From Skermanella pratensis (GTDB taxonomy: Bacteria > Pseudomonadota > Alphaproteobacteria > Azospirillales > Azospirillaceae), in contig NZ_CP030265.1 of NCBI RefSeq assembly GCF_008843145.1, forward strand, positions 2,652,001 to 2,716,000: a stretch of DNA of 64,000 nucleotides. The letters are read 5' to 3'. Shown here in pieces: positions 50,994 to 59,539 of this stretch; positions within the stretch are counted from its first letter, which is position 1; the number at the start of each line of letters is the position of its first letter. The notes beneath the pieces are model-generated. The model ran no database searches. It was not told the DNA's origin and worked only from the letters and a program-made list of their open reading frames with translations. A program made the position numbers and the translations under genes.

Positions 50994-51932
50994 ATGCCAG
51001 CGCTGAACTATCGCCATCTCCGCTATTTCCGGGCGGTCGCCCATGAAGGGAACCTGACGCGCGCGGCGGAGCGCCTGAACCTGTCCCAATCGGCGCTCTC
51101 CGTGCAGCTTCAGAAGCTCGAACTGCAGCTCGGCCATCCCCTTTTCGAGCGGCAGGGCAAGCGCCTCGTCCTGACCGAGGCGGGACGGATCGCGCTGGAC
51201 TATGCCGACACCGTGTTCCAGGCCGGGGACGAGCTTCTGAGCACCTTGCAGGGACGTGGCGGGCAAAGCAGGCAGGTGCTGCGGATCGGAGCCATCACCA
51301 CCCTGTCGCGGAACTTCCAGATCGAGTTCCTCCGCCCGCTGATGGCCCGCCGGGATGTCGGGCTGGTCGTGCGCTCCGGGACGATGGGCGAATTGCTGGC
51401 CCGGCTGGAAGCCCATGAACTAGACCTCGTCCTGTCCAACCGGCCGGTTCAGCGCGATGCGCGGACGCCCTGGCACAGCCACCTGCTGGACGTGCAGCCG
51501 GTCAGCCTGGTCGGCCGTCCCAGACCGGAAACGGCGAATTTCCGCTTTCCGCAGGATCTGTCGATCACGCCGGTGCTGCTGCCCAGCCTGGACAGCGATA
51601 TCAGGACAGGCTTCGACCGGGTCCTGGAGGTCGCGGGCGTCCGGCCGGTCATCCTGGCGGAGGTGGACGACATGGCCATGCTTCGGCTGATGGCGCGCGA
51701 GAGCCCCGGCTTGGCCCTGGTTCCGCCGATCGTCGTGCGGGACGAACTGCAGGCCGGCGTCCTGGTCGAATGGTGCCGGATCCCCGAGGTCACGGAAACC
51801 TTCTACGCCATCGCGCAGAGCCGCCGCTTTCCCAATCCGCTGATCGCCGGCCTGTTGTCGGGCGAGGGCGGGCCGGAATGCGCGGGGGCGACGTCCCGGA
51901 CCGGCGATGCGTCACGCGCGGCGCCTCAGTAA
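50994..51932 (+). CDS. LysR-family regulator divergent from dabBA
   Basis: 312 aa. N-terminal winged HTH (NLTRAAERLNLSQSALSVQL) and a type 2 periplasmic-binding-like effector domain from about residue 95. The RHLRYFRAVAHEGNLTRAAE opening resembles NhaR-type regulators. LysR genes commonly flank dab operons, so control of dabBA is inferred. Ribosome site AAAGGAC. Its end overlaps the convergent lipoprotein gene by 7 bases. Confidence 0.87.
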   Translation: MPALNYRHLRYFRAVAHEGNLTRAAERLNLSQSALSVQLQKLELQLGHPLFERQGKRLVLTEAGRIALDYADTVFQAGDELLSTLQGRGGQSRQVLRIGAITTLSRNFQIEFLRPLMARRDVGLVVRSGTMGELLARLEAHELDLVLSNRPVQRDARTPWHSHLLDVQPVSLVGRPRPETANFRFPQDLSITPVLLPSLDSDIRTGFDRVLEVAGVRPVILAEVDDMAMLRLMARESPGLALVPPIVVRDELQAGVLVEWCRIPEVTETFYAIAQSRRFPNPLIAGLLSGEGGPECAGATSRTGDASRAAPQ

Positions 51933-52129
51933 CGATCCCGCCAAGCTTCCTCCTGCTCCCGCTCGAAGTCGTAGGTACCGTAGGCGGAACGTCGGGACTG
52001 GCGGTCGCGCTGATCCTGGGTCATGCCGGAATTGCTTGTCGACTCGAAGTATTCCTCGTCGGACTGCACGCAACCGGACAGCGGGACGGCGAGGATCGAT
52101 GCCAGGAAAAACAGACTGATCGGACGCAT
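51926..52129 (-). CDS. Small lipoprotein
   Basis: 67 aa. Signal sequence FFLASILAVPLSGC with a lipobox cysteine at about residue 20, followed by a short charged, probably disordered tail (DQRDRQSRRSAY). No recognised domain. Likely an envelope lipoprotein; the tail is too short for an enzyme. Confidence 0.7.
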   Translation of the reverse strand: MRPISLFFLASILAVPLSGCVQSDEEYFESTSNSGMTQDQRDRQSRRSAYGTYDFEREQEEAWRDRY

Positions 52130-52165
52130 GGCCTGAGAACCCCGTGTTGGATTGCCATATGGGGG

Positions 52166-52426
52166 TCAACAGGTCGACAGGGTCAAGGTCTTGCCGTCGT
52201 CGGCCGGAACCGGACAATCCAGCCATTGCGGCGGAGCCTGGATCGGCTCGAACTCGGAATGGAGTGCCTCCGCCACGCGATTGTCGTTGGCTTGCCAGTG
52301 GTAGGCGATATCCATCAGCAGGTCATCAGGGATGTCCTGGTTGAGGATGCTGTCCAGATCGTACCGCGCCATCTCCTCACCTGCTTTGCCCAACTTGGTC
52401 ACAGCCTTCAACAAGCCAGAACCCAT
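52166..52426 (-). CDS. Hypothetical protein
   Basis: 86 aa, preceded by GAAGGACGAAG. Contains ARYDLDSILNQDIPDDLLMD and ends with TLTLSTC. An internal ATG 18 codons in would give a 68 aa form. No family recognised. Confidence 0.5.
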   Translation of the reverse strand: MGSGLLKAVTKLGKAGEEMARYDLDSILNQDIPDDLLMDIAYHWQANDNRVAEALHSEFEPIQAPPQWLDCPVPADDGKTLTLSTC

Positions 52427-52813
52427 CTTCGTCCTTCGAGTTGCGATAGTCTGTGATCCATTTCTCAGTCAGGCGGTATCCCGATGGGAAATAAGGATGG
52501 CATGTACCTCGAACGCGCAGTGGCAGATAGGTTCACGGTCACTGTATTGACCCTTATGGAACCATAGAACCCGTCGTCATGAAGACTTTCTTCCCGATCC
52601 GACACATCGACGTCGCCGCAACCGGAAACGTCAATGGCTCGGGCGCGTGCTGTCGCGTCGTCTTCGGCATGGATCGGGGCGGCAAAGCCCCCGGCCGGCT
52701 GAATCCTGCCTTTCTCCATGGCAGCGACGGCTTCGCCGGGGTCGCCCGGGCCAAGTCCGAACTGCCCGACCAAGTCCGCGCGAGCGGTTTGGTTTCCTCC
52801 TGAACGAGCATCC
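52427..52813. other. Intergenic region ahead of the large hybrid kinase
   Basis: 387 bases. An open frame at 52579-52803 (+, 74 aa) ends 10 bases before the kinase start, but it has no ribosome site and no recognisable motif, so I leave it uncalled. A short perfect inverted repeat TATGG-AA-CCATA lies at 52555-52566. The kinase promoter is presumably here. Confidence 0.4.
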
Positions 52814-55800
52814 GTGACCCAACCCGCTCCGAGCGAGGACGCACTCGCCTACCGCTTGCGTCAGCAACGCCTCATCGCCGAATTCGGCTTCCACGCATTG
52901 CGCTGCCGTGACCTGGATGCCCTGCTCCAGCGCGCCACCGAGATGTGCGCCGAGGGCATGGCGACCCATTTGTGCAAGGTCCTGGAATGGCAACGGTCGG
53001 AGGACCGGCTGCTGGTCCGGGCCGGGGTCGGCTGGGCTGCGGGACTGGTCGGCCATGCCATCGTCGGCGCCGACCTGGAGTCTCCCGCGGGCTTCGCCCT
53101 GAAGACCGGCCGGCCGGTGATCTCGAACCACCTGGCGGGAGAGACCCGGTTCCGGACGCCGCGTCTGCTGGCCGAGCATGGCGTCCAGCGCGCCATAAAC
53201 GTCGTCATCCGCGATGGCGTCGCCGAGTGCCCGTTCGGCGTGCTGGAGGTCGACAGCCCGGACCCCGGCCAGTTCGAGGAGGACGACATCGCCTTCATGC
53301 AGGGGTTCGCCAATCTACTGGGCGTTGCGGTCGAGCGGCAAAAAGCGGAGGATAGGCTGAACCGGTCGCACGACCGCACGCTGGAGATCCTGGAAAGCAT
53401 CGGCGACGCCTTCTATGCGGTCGACGGCGCATGGCGGTTCACCTATGTGAACCGCAAGGCCGAGGAGTGGTGGGGACGCAGGCGCGAGGACCTGATCGGC
53501 AAGGTGTACTGGGAGGAGTTTCCCCAGGCGGTAGGCAGCGAGGCCTACGAGGCCCATCAGGAGGCCATGCGGCTGCGGCGGCACGTCCATCGCGAAACGG
53601 TTTCACCGATCCTCCGCCGCTGGGTCGACGTGGATATCCATCCGACGGCCACGGGCGGCCTGTCGGTCTATTTCCGCGACGTCACGGAGCGCCGGCGGAC
53701 CCAGGAGGCTTTGCGGGCAAGCGAAGAGCGGCTGCGGCTGGAGCGGGAATTCCTGGATACCCTGATCCAGCGCGCTCCGGTCGGGATTTCCGTCGCGAGC
53801 GGTCCGACCGGGCAGGCCGTCACGCTGAACGACAACGCGAAGGAACTGCTCGGTCACGACGTGCTCGGCGGCGGCCTGGAACGCTATGGGACATACGGTG
53901 CCGTGCATCCCGATGGCAGGCACTATGCGATCGAGGATTACCCGACCGTCCGAGCCCTGACCCGGGGCGAGTTCATCGACCGCGAACCGATGATCTATCT
54001 GCGCGGCGGGCGCTCCGGGCACAAGCGGCGGCGCCTGCAGGTGAGCAGCGCGCCGGTCCGCGGCGCCGACGGGACCGTCGCCGCGGCCGTCACCGTGCTG
54101 ATGGACGTTGAAGACCAGCACCGGCGGGCCGAGCAGCTCCAGATGCTTGCCGACGCGTCGCTGGCCGTCACCGCGGCCCTCACGCTCGACTCGACCCTGT
54201 CGGAAATCGCCGCGGCCGCCCGGGAGATCATCGGCGCCGGTCGCGCCAGGGTCGACCTGACGGGAGACGAGGGCTGGGACGAGGCTCTCGCCACGCCGGT
54301 GCGGGAGACCAGGCGGCCTGTCCGCTTGGGAAGATCGACGCTGGCCGTGCCGCTGGTGTCCGGCCGCGGCCGCGAACTCGGCATGGTCCAGGTGTCCGAC
54401 AAGCTGGACGGGGGGGAGTTCGGCGCGGAGGACGAGGCGATGCTGGTCCAGCTCGCCCATCTCGCTTCCGCCGCCGTCGAGCAGGCCCAGTCCGAGGAGG
54501 AGTTGCGGCGGCTGAACGAAACGCTGGAGGAGCGCGTCGCCGAGCGGACGCGGGAGCGCGACCGGCTGTGGGAATTGACCGAGGACCTGCTCGTCGTGGC
54601 GGACTATGACGCGCGGCTGCTTCGGGTCAGCCCGTCCTGGGCGCGGCTGCTCGGCCATGACGAGGCCGCGCTGCTCGCGCAGCCATACCCGGACATCATC
54701 CATCCCGACGACCTCGCCGTCGTCTCGGCGTGCCTGGAGACGTTGCGGTCCGACGGTCAGCCCGTGCGGTTCGAGAACCGGATCCGGGCGGCCGACGGCT
54801 CCTGGAAATGGATCGCCTGGGTCCTGTCGGCCGACCCGAACGGCGAACATCTCCACGGCGTCGGTCGCGACGTGACCGCCGAGAAGGCCGCGACCGAAGC
54901 GCTGCGGGCCGCCGAGGAACAGCTTCGCCAGGCGCAGAAGATGGAGGCGCTGGGCCAGCTCACCGGTGGGGTGGCCCATGATTTCAACAACCTCCTGCAG
55001 GGGATCGGCGGCAGCCTGGAGGCGGTGGAACGGCGGCTGGAAGCCGGTCGGACCGATATCGGCCATTTCAGCCGAGCCGCCCGCCTGTCGGTCGACCGCG
55101 CGGCGACGCTGACCCAGCGACTGCTTGCCTTCTCCCGGCGGCAACCGCTCGAACCCGAGGTCGTGGACCTGAACGCGCTGGTGACCGGCATGCAGGACCT
55201 CGTCCAGCGCTCGGTCGGGGAATCCGTAAGGGTCGAAACCGCCCTCGAGGCGGAGATCTGGTACACCTGGGCAGACGTGAACCAGATCGAGAACGTCCTG
55301 CTGAATCTCGCGATCAACGCGCGCGACTCCATGCCGGACGGAGGACTGCTGACGATCGAGACGGCGAACACCTTGCTGGACGGGTCGTTTTCGCCTGACG
55401 GGACCGAGGTGCAGGCCGGGGAGTATGTGATGCTGGCGGCCACGGATACCGGCAGGGGCATGGCGCCGGACGTCCTGGCCCGAGCCTTCGAACCCTTCTT
55501 CACGACCAAGCCGGTCGGTGAGGGCACCGGGCTCGGCCTCAGCCAGCTCTACGGTTTCGCGAGGCAGTCGGGAGGCCATGCCCGGATCGACAGCACGGAA
55601 GGAAGGGGAACGAGCGTGAAGCTCTATCTGCCGCGCCACGGGGGCGCACCGGAACGGGCGGTCGAGCCCACCGGCGACGCCGCAACGCGCCCGGACGCCC
55701 AGGGCACCATCCTCGTGGTGGAAGACGAGATGATCGTGTCCATGGTCCTTGTCGAGACGCTGGAGGAGCAGGGCTATACGGTCCTGGAAGCTGCCGAGGG

Positions 55801-56077
55801 GCAAGCGGCGCTGGGGATCCTGGAAAGCCCTGTTCCGATCGACCTCCTTGTGACCGACATCGGGCTGCCGGGCATCGATGGACGGCAACTCGCCGAGAGG
55901 GCTCGGGCGCTGAGACCGGCGCTGAAGGTGCTGTTCCTGACCGGCTATGCCGGCCGATCGACCGATGGCGATCCTATCCTGGGGCCGGACACGGGGCTGA
56001 TCGGCAAGCCGGTGCCGATGGACTCGTTCCTTGCCAAGGTCCAGTTCATGACGAGGCAGGCTTCGGCGAAAGAATAG
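52814..56077 (+). CDS. Multi-domain hybrid sensor histidine kinase (GAF-PAS-PAS-GAF-PAS-HisKA-HATPase-REC)
   Basis: 1087 aa, no membrane segment. In order: GAF about 15-180 (ending VEVDSPDPGQFEEDDIAFM-type motif), PAS about 195-300 (FTYVNRKAEEWWG), PAS about 315-440, GAF about 450-560, coiled coil, and PAS about 590-700. HisKA has H722 (GGVAHDFNNLLQG); HATPase follows (GEGTGLGLSQLYGF), and the C-terminal receiver has D1015 (LLVTDIGLPGIDG). Stimulus unknown; GAF/PAS sensors suggest a cytoplasmic signal such as light, redox or ligand. GTG start at 52814 chosen because the upstream in-frame residues are unlike protein. Confidence 0.83.
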   Translation: MTQPAPSEDALAYRLRQQRLIAEFGFHALRCRDLDALLQRATEMCAEGMATHLCKVLEWQRSEDRLLVRAGVGWAAGLVGHAIVGADLESPAGFALKTGRPVISNHLAGETRFRTPRLLAEHGVQRAINVVIRDGVAECPFGVLEVDSPDPGQFEEDDIAFMQGFANLLGVAVERQKAEDRLNRSHDRTLEILESIGDAFYAVDGAWRFTYVNRKAEEWWGRRREDLIGKVYWEEFPQAVGSEAYEAHQEAMRLRRHVHRETVSPILRRWVDVDIHPTATGGLSVYFRDVTERRRTQEALRASEERLRLEREFLDTLIQRAPVGISVASGPTGQAVTLNDNAKELLGHDVLGGGLERYGTYGAVHPDGRHYAIEDYPTVRALTRGEFIDREPMIYLRGGRSGHKRRRLQVSSAPVRGADGTVAAAVTVLMDVEDQHRRAEQLQMLADASLAVTAALTLDSTLSEIAAAAREIIGAGRARVDLTGDEGWDEALATPVRETRRPVRLGRSTLAVPLVSGRGRELGMVQVSDKLDGGEFGAEDEAMLVQLAHLASAAVEQAQSEEELRRLNETLEERVAERTRERDRLWELTEDLLVVADYDARLLRVSPSWARLLGHDEAALLAQPYPDIIHPDDLAVVSACLETLRSDGQPVRFENRIRAADGSWKWIAWVLSADPNGEHLHGVGRDVTAEKAATEALRAAEEQLRQAQKMEALGQLTGGVAHDFNNLLQGIGGSLEAVERRLEAGRTDIGHFSRAARLSVDRAATLTQRLLAFSRRQPLEPEVVDLNALVTGMQDLVQRSVGESVRVETALEAEIWYTWADVNQIENVLLNLAINARDSMPDGGLLTIETANTLLDGSFSPDGTEVQAGEYVMLAATDTGRGMAPDVLARAFEPFFTTKPVGEGTGLGLSQLYGFARQSGGHARIDSTEGRGTSVKLYLPRHGGAPERAVEPTGDAATRPDAQGTILVVEDEMIVSMVLVETLEEQGYTVLEAAEGQAALGILESPVPIDLLVTDIGLPGIDGRQLAERARALRPALKVLFLTGYAGRSTDGDPILGPDTGLIGKPVPMDSFLAKVQFMTRQASAKE

Positions 56078-56099
56078 TCGGCCGGGGATGTCGGCACGG

Positions 56100-56148
56100 C
56101 GCTCTCCCGCGCGTCCTTGGAGAAGTTCAACGCGAGCATGGGAGAGCG
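56100..56148 (+). promoter_or_regulatory. Hairpin sequestering the ribosome site of the NTF2-like gene
   Basis: CGCTCTCCC (56100-56108) pairs perfectly with GGGAGAGCG (56140-56148), which contains the Shine-Dalgarno sequence directly before the ATG. An inner stem CGCGT/ACGCG (56110-56114, 56130-56134) extends it. The arrangement would occlude the ribosome site and permit translational control. Confidence 0.5.
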
Positions 56149-56598
56149 ATGATGATGCAATCGGGCGGCAATGACGATGGTGTGATTCGCGGGTTGTTGC
56201 GGGACCGGGCGGGCGCGATCCGCGCCAAGGACGCCGGCGGGGCGCTCGCGGCCTATGCGGCCGATGCCGTGGCCTATGATCTGGCGCCTCCCCTGGCGAA
56301 GGCCGGTCCGGACGCCCTGGACTGGGCGGGCCTGGAGGACTGGTTCTCCACCTGGCGCGGTCCGGTCGGCTACGATCCCGGGGACTTCTCAGTCATGGTG
56401 GGAGGCGACCTCGCCTGCTGCCACGGCTTCCTGCGAATCAGCGGGACCAAGACCGATGGCGAGGAGGTCGAGGTCTGGACAAGGCAGACCTTGGTCCTGC
56501 GGCGATGCGCCCCGTCATGGCTGATCGTCCACGAGCATACTTCGGTTCCGTTCTATATGGACGGCAGCTACAGGGCTGCCGTCGATCTGAAACCCTGA
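56149..56598 (+). CDS. NTF2-like (SnoaL/DUF4440-type) protein
   Basis: 149 aa with the cone-fold pattern of NTF2-like proteins: an N-terminal helix (VIRGLLRDRAGAIRAKDAGG), AAYAADAVAYDLAPPL, and a C-terminal strand LIVHEHTSVPFYM. Family members bind small hydrophobic ligands or act as isomerases; the role here is unknown. Probably cotranscribed with the VOC gene 17 bases downstream. Confidence 0.75.
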   Translation: MMMQSGGNDDGVIRGLLRDRAGAIRAKDAGGALAAYAADAVAYDLAPPLAKAGPDALDWAGLEDWFSTWRGPVGYDPGDFSVMVGGDLACCHGFLRISGTKTDGEEVEVWTRQTLVLRRCAPSWLIVHEHTSVPFYMDGSYRAAVDLKP

Positions 56599-56615
56599 TC
56601 CTGGAGGTGACAGCG

Positions 56616-57026
56616 ATGAGCGAAGCCATAGCCGCTGACCCCGTCCTGGGAGGCGTGGTGCCGTATCTCATGGTCGATGGGGCGATCAGGGCGGCGCAGT
56701 TCTACGAACGGGCGTTCGGTGCGGTCGAAATCGCGCGCCAGCCGGCCGACGACCAGGGGCGGACGATGCATGTTCATCTCCATGTGAACGGTGGTTCCGT
56801 GATGCTGAGCGACCCTTATCCGGAGTACGGCCAGCCGCTGGAGGTCCCGCAGGGCTTCACGCTTCACATGAAGGTCGACGATGTCGAGGCATGGTGGCGG
56901 CGGGCCGTCGAGGCCGGGGCGGAAGTGGCGATGCCGCTGGAGGACATGTTCTGGGGAGACCGTTACGGCCAACTCCGCGACCCGTTCGGCGTCATTTGGT
57001 CGGTAGGTGCGCCGATCCGGACCTGA
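56616..57026 (+). CDS. VOC-superfamily (PhnB/glyoxalase-like) protein
   Basis: 136 aa. Typical VOC pattern: VVPYLMVDGAIRAAQFYERA at the start, GRTMHVHLHVNGGSVMLSDP in the middle and WGDRYGQLRDPFGVIWSV at the end. Metal-binding scaffold of the PhnB-like group; activity unknown. CTGGAGG ribosome site. Confidence 0.82.
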   Translation: MSEAIAADPVLGGVVPYLMVDGAIRAAQFYERAFGAVEIARQPADDQGRTMHVHLHVNGGSVMLSDPYPEYGQPLEVPQGFTLHMKVDDVEAWWRRAVEAGAEVAMPLEDMFWGDRYGQLRDPFGVIWSVGAPIRT

Positions 57027-57044
57027 GTTCCGGGATTCATTCGA

Positions 57045-57078
57045 TTCAAGCGAACGATACAACTCATATAATGAGTTG
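57045..57078 (+). promoter_or_regulatory. Candidate promoter with embedded palindrome upstream of yeiH
   Basis: Perfect inverted repeat CAACTCAT-ATA-ATGAGTTG at 57060-57078 contains a consensus -10 TATAAT (57067-57072). TTCAAG at 57045-57050 is a weak -35 with 16-base spacing. A second repeat TCGAA-CGA-TTCGA follows at 57081-57093. A regulator bound here, such as the LysR encoded downstream, would control the yeiH-lysR unit. Confidence 0.55.
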
Positions 57079-57131
57079 GATCGAACGATTCGAGACTGCG
57101 ATCATGGGGTCGGACCAAGGAGAGCCGAATC

Positions 57132-58187
57132 ATGAACGCAACGTCACCGGCAACTGCCATCGCCAAGGTCAGGGTCGACATCGGGACCGGGCGCCCGCGC
57201 GATCCTGGCGTGTGGCCGGGCCTGTTGCTGGTGACGGCGGTCGCGCTTGCCGCCTTCGCCCTGGCGCAGATCCCGGGCCTGTCTGGCTTCAGCCCCCTGA
57301 TCCTGGCGATCGTGATCGGGATCGCCTTCCGCGCCTTAGCTGGGGTGCCCACCCGGGCGCGCCCGGGCGTCGCCCTGTCGATGCGGGTCGTGCTCCGGTC
57401 CGCCATCGTCCTGCTCGGCCTTCAGCTTACGGCGGGGCAGGTGGCCGAGGTGGGGACGGCCGGATTGAGCGTGATCGTGGCGACGGTGGTCTGCACCTTC
57501 GCGTTCACGATCCGGCTGGGACGGATCATGGGCGTGGAGCGCGGGTTGACCGAACTGATCGCAGCCGGCACCTCGATCTGCGGCGCGTCGGCGATCGTCG
57601 CGGCCAACACGGCGACTCGGGCACGGGACGAGGATGTCGCTTATGCGGTCGCCTGCGTCACGGTGTTCGGCTCGGTCGCGATGGTGGTCTATCCCCTGCT
57701 GTCGGGACCGGCCGGCCTTGGTCCCTATGCCTACGGGATCTGGGCGGGAGCATCGATCCACGAGGTGGCGCAGGTGGTCGCGGCAGCTTTCCAGGGCGGC
57801 AGCGAAGCCGGGGAGTTCGGCAGCGTCGCGAAACTGTCCCGGGTCATGATGCTGGCACCGGTCGTGGTGGCTCTGAGCCTGATGGCGTCGAGCCGGACGC
57901 GCCGCGACGGCGCCCCCTGCGGCAGGGGCCGAGCGCCGGTGCCGTGGTTCGTGCTGGGGTTCATCGCGATGGTCGGCATCAACAGCGTGTTCGCGATCCC
58001 GGCGGAGGCGACGGCGGTGATCGCGACCGCGACGACATTCATGCTGGCGCTGGCGCTGGCCGGCATGGGCCTGGAAACCGATCTCGCCAAGCTGCGCGAC
58101 AGGGGCGTCCGGCCGCTGGTGCTGGGGGGCGCCGCCTCCCTGTTCGTCGCAGCGTTCAGCCTGGGCCTGATCAAGACGTTCCTGTAA
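57132..58187 (+). CDS. YeiH-family putative sulfate exporter
   Basis: 351 aa, about 10 membrane segments. Family motifs LRSAIVLLGLQLTAGQV, AAGTSICGASAIVA and GIWAGASIHEVAQVVAA are intact. YeiH proteins are annotated as putative sulfate exporters, a function not firmly proven. Followed 10 bases later by a LysR gene, a pairing also seen for E. coli yeiH and yeiE. Confidence 0.87.
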   Translation: MNATSPATAIAKVRVDIGTGRPRDPGVWPGLLLVTAVALAAFALAQIPGLSGFSPLILAIVIGIAFRALAGVPTRARPGVALSMRVVLRSAIVLLGLQLTAGQVAEVGTAGLSVIVATVVCTFAFTIRLGRIMGVERGLTELIAAGTSICGASAIVAANTATRARDEDVAYAVACVTVFGSVAMVVYPLLSGPAGLGPYAYGIWAGASIHEVAQVVAAAFQGGSEAGEFGSVAKLSRVMMLAPVVVALSLMASSRTRRDGAPCGRGRAPVPWFVLGFIAMVGINSVFAIPAEATAVIATATTFMLALALAGMGLETDLAKLRDRGVRPLVLGGAASLFVAAFSLGLIKTFL

Positions 58188-58197
58188 AGAAGCCTGC

Positions 58198-59085
58198 ATG
58201 ACGCTGGAGCAGCTTCGCATCTTCGTCGCGGTCGCCGAACGGGAGCACGTCACCCAGGGAGCGCGCGATCTCAACCTGACGCAATCGGCGACCAGCGCCG
58301 CGATCGCGGCGCTGGAAGCGCGTTATGCGATCAAGCTGTTCGACCGGGTCGGGCGGCGGATCGTCCTGACCGAAACGGGGCGGATCTTCCTGGCGGAGGC
58401 GAAGGCGGTGATCGCCCGTGCCGCCGCAGCCGAGACGGTTCTTGGCGACCTTGCCGGATTGACACGCGGTTCCCTGGGGCTCGCCGCGAGCCAGACCGTC
58501 GCGAACTACTGGCTGCCGCGAATAATCCACCACTATCATCTGCGCTATCCCGGCATCGCCGTGACATTGGCGATCGGGAACACGGAGCGGGTGTCTGGTC
58601 TAGTCCAACGCGGGGAGGCGGACCTTGGTTTCGTCGAGGGGGAGATCGATTCCGTCACCCTGGCGACCCACCCCGTCGCCGATGACGAGCTGGTCCTCGT
58701 CGTCGCTCCCGGGCATGACTGGGCTGGCCGGCGGCCGGAGCCGTCGCACGACTTTCCGAGGAAGCGGTGGGTATTCCGGGAACGCGGATCGGGAACCAGG
58801 TCGATCTTCGAGGCCGTCCTGCCGGGTATGGGAGTCGATGCGCGGGACTTGGCGATCTCCCTTGAGCTTCCGTCCAATGGAGCGGTGCGCGCAGCGGTCG
58901 AGGCTGGCGCCGGGGCGACAGTGATTTCGAAACTGGTCGCGGAAAGTTCCTTGCGGGCGGGAACGCTGGTCAGTGTCGACATCGCACTGCCCAAACGACG
59001 CTTCTTCGCGATGAGGCACCGTGAACGCTATCTCACGCGGGCGGCACAGGAATTCTGGCGGACGGTCGTGGACGGGAATACTTGA
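58198..59085 (+). CDS. LysR-family regulator (YeiE/CysL-like)
   Basis: 295 aa. Winged HTH (HVTQGARDLNLTQSATSAAI) and a CysB/CysL-like effector domain (GSLGLAASQTVANYWLPRII, GEADLGFVEGEI). Probable regulator of the yeiH unit with which it is cotranscribed. An alternative is a sulfite- or cysteine-responsive role by analogy with YeiE/CysL. Confidence 0.87.
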   Translation: MTLEQLRIFVAVAEREHVTQGARDLNLTQSATSAAIAALEARYAIKLFDRVGRRIVLTETGRIFLAEAKAVIARAAAAETVLGDLAGLTRGSLGLAASQTVANYWLPRIIHHYHLRYPGIAVTLAIGNTERVSGLVQRGEADLGFVEGEIDSVTLATHPVADDELVLVVAPGHDWAGRRPEPSHDFPRKRWVFRERGSGTRSIFEAVLPGMGVDARDLAISLELPSNGAVRAAVEAGAGATVISKLVAESSLRAGTLVSVDIALPKRRFFAMRHRERYLTRAAQEFWRTVVDGNT

Positions 59086-59162
59086 AAAAGCCGAAACGTG
59101 CCAAGCAGTCAGAAGAAAACAGCAGGTCAGCGTTTGAGGTCGATCGGTTCTTCGGCCAACCT

Positions 59163-59198
59163 GCCCGGATCGCGAACAATCTCACTCGCGATCCGGGC
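59163..59198. terminator. Strong hairpin between convergent genes
   Basis: GCCCGGATCGCGA pairs perfectly with TCGCGATCCGGGC around a 10-base loop, between the LysR gene (+) and the microprotein gene (minus). There is no U run on either side, so termination may need Rho; it may serve both directions. Confidence 0.5.
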
Positions 59199-59238
59199 GG
59201 ATCGTGCGTTCCAAAGCGTGGGTCGCGTCGCCGTTCGC

Positions 59239-59316
59239 TTACGCCAGGCCGACGAGCGAGAGAACCGCGATCACGACGACAATCACGCCGATGATGTAGA
59301 AGATGTTCCGCCCCAC
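59239..59316 (-). CDS. 25-aa hydrophobic microprotein
   Basis: Predicted product is VGRNIFYIIGVIVVVIAVLS followed by LVGLA, a single membrane helix. GTG start at 59316 is preceded by GGAGAATAAA at ideal spacing; an ATG five codons upstream (59331) has no ribosome site. Tiny one-helix proteins of this look are common but uncharacterised in alphaproteobacteria. The nearest upstream regulatory sequence is the LexA box pair about 125 bases away. Confidence 0.6.
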   Translation of the reverse strand: MGRNIFYIIGVIVVVIAVLSLVGLA

Positions 59317-59440
59317 TTTATTCTCCAACATTGGTTTGTCGATACACCGGAGAACGTCCAGGGTCACCGAAGGTTCCACCCTCCTCGCCACACGATCGGA
59401 GAAGCACCTCGCGGAAAGGGAACAGGCAATGATCCGATAG

Positions 59441-59455
59441 GAACATAGTGCGAAC
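59441..59455 (-). promoter_or_regulatory. LexA (SOS) box, minus orientation
   Basis: GAAC-N7-GAAC, i.e. GTTC-N7-GTTC on the minus strand, the alphaproteobacterial LexA consensus. It faces the 25-aa microprotein gene. On this strand a weak -35-like ATGATG abuts the box in mirror symmetry to the other promoter, but the -10 is poor. Confidence 0.6.
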
Positions 59456-59462
59456 ATCATGC

Positions 59463-59491
59463 TTGATGTTCCGCAGATGTTCTCATATCAT
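59463..59491 (+). promoter_or_regulatory. SOS promoter with LexA box, plus orientation
   Basis: TTGATG (59463-59468), 17-base spacer, TATCAT (59486-59491). A perfect GTTC-N7-GTTC box (59468-59482) lies between the two promoter elements, the normal position for LexA repression. It together with the minus-strand box forms the symmetric centre GAACATCA-TGCT-TGATGTTC (59452-59471). The 33-aa gene starts 49 bases downstream. Confidence 0.65.
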
Positions 59492-59539
59492 CCTCTTACC
59501 GCTTAGCCAGCGCCTGCTGGGTCACCTGCAAGGGAGGAT

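Noticed and set aside
52579-52803. 74-codon open frame just ahead of the large kinase
   Set aside because: No ribosome site, no recognisable motif, and competing open frames on the other strand; not convincing as a gene.
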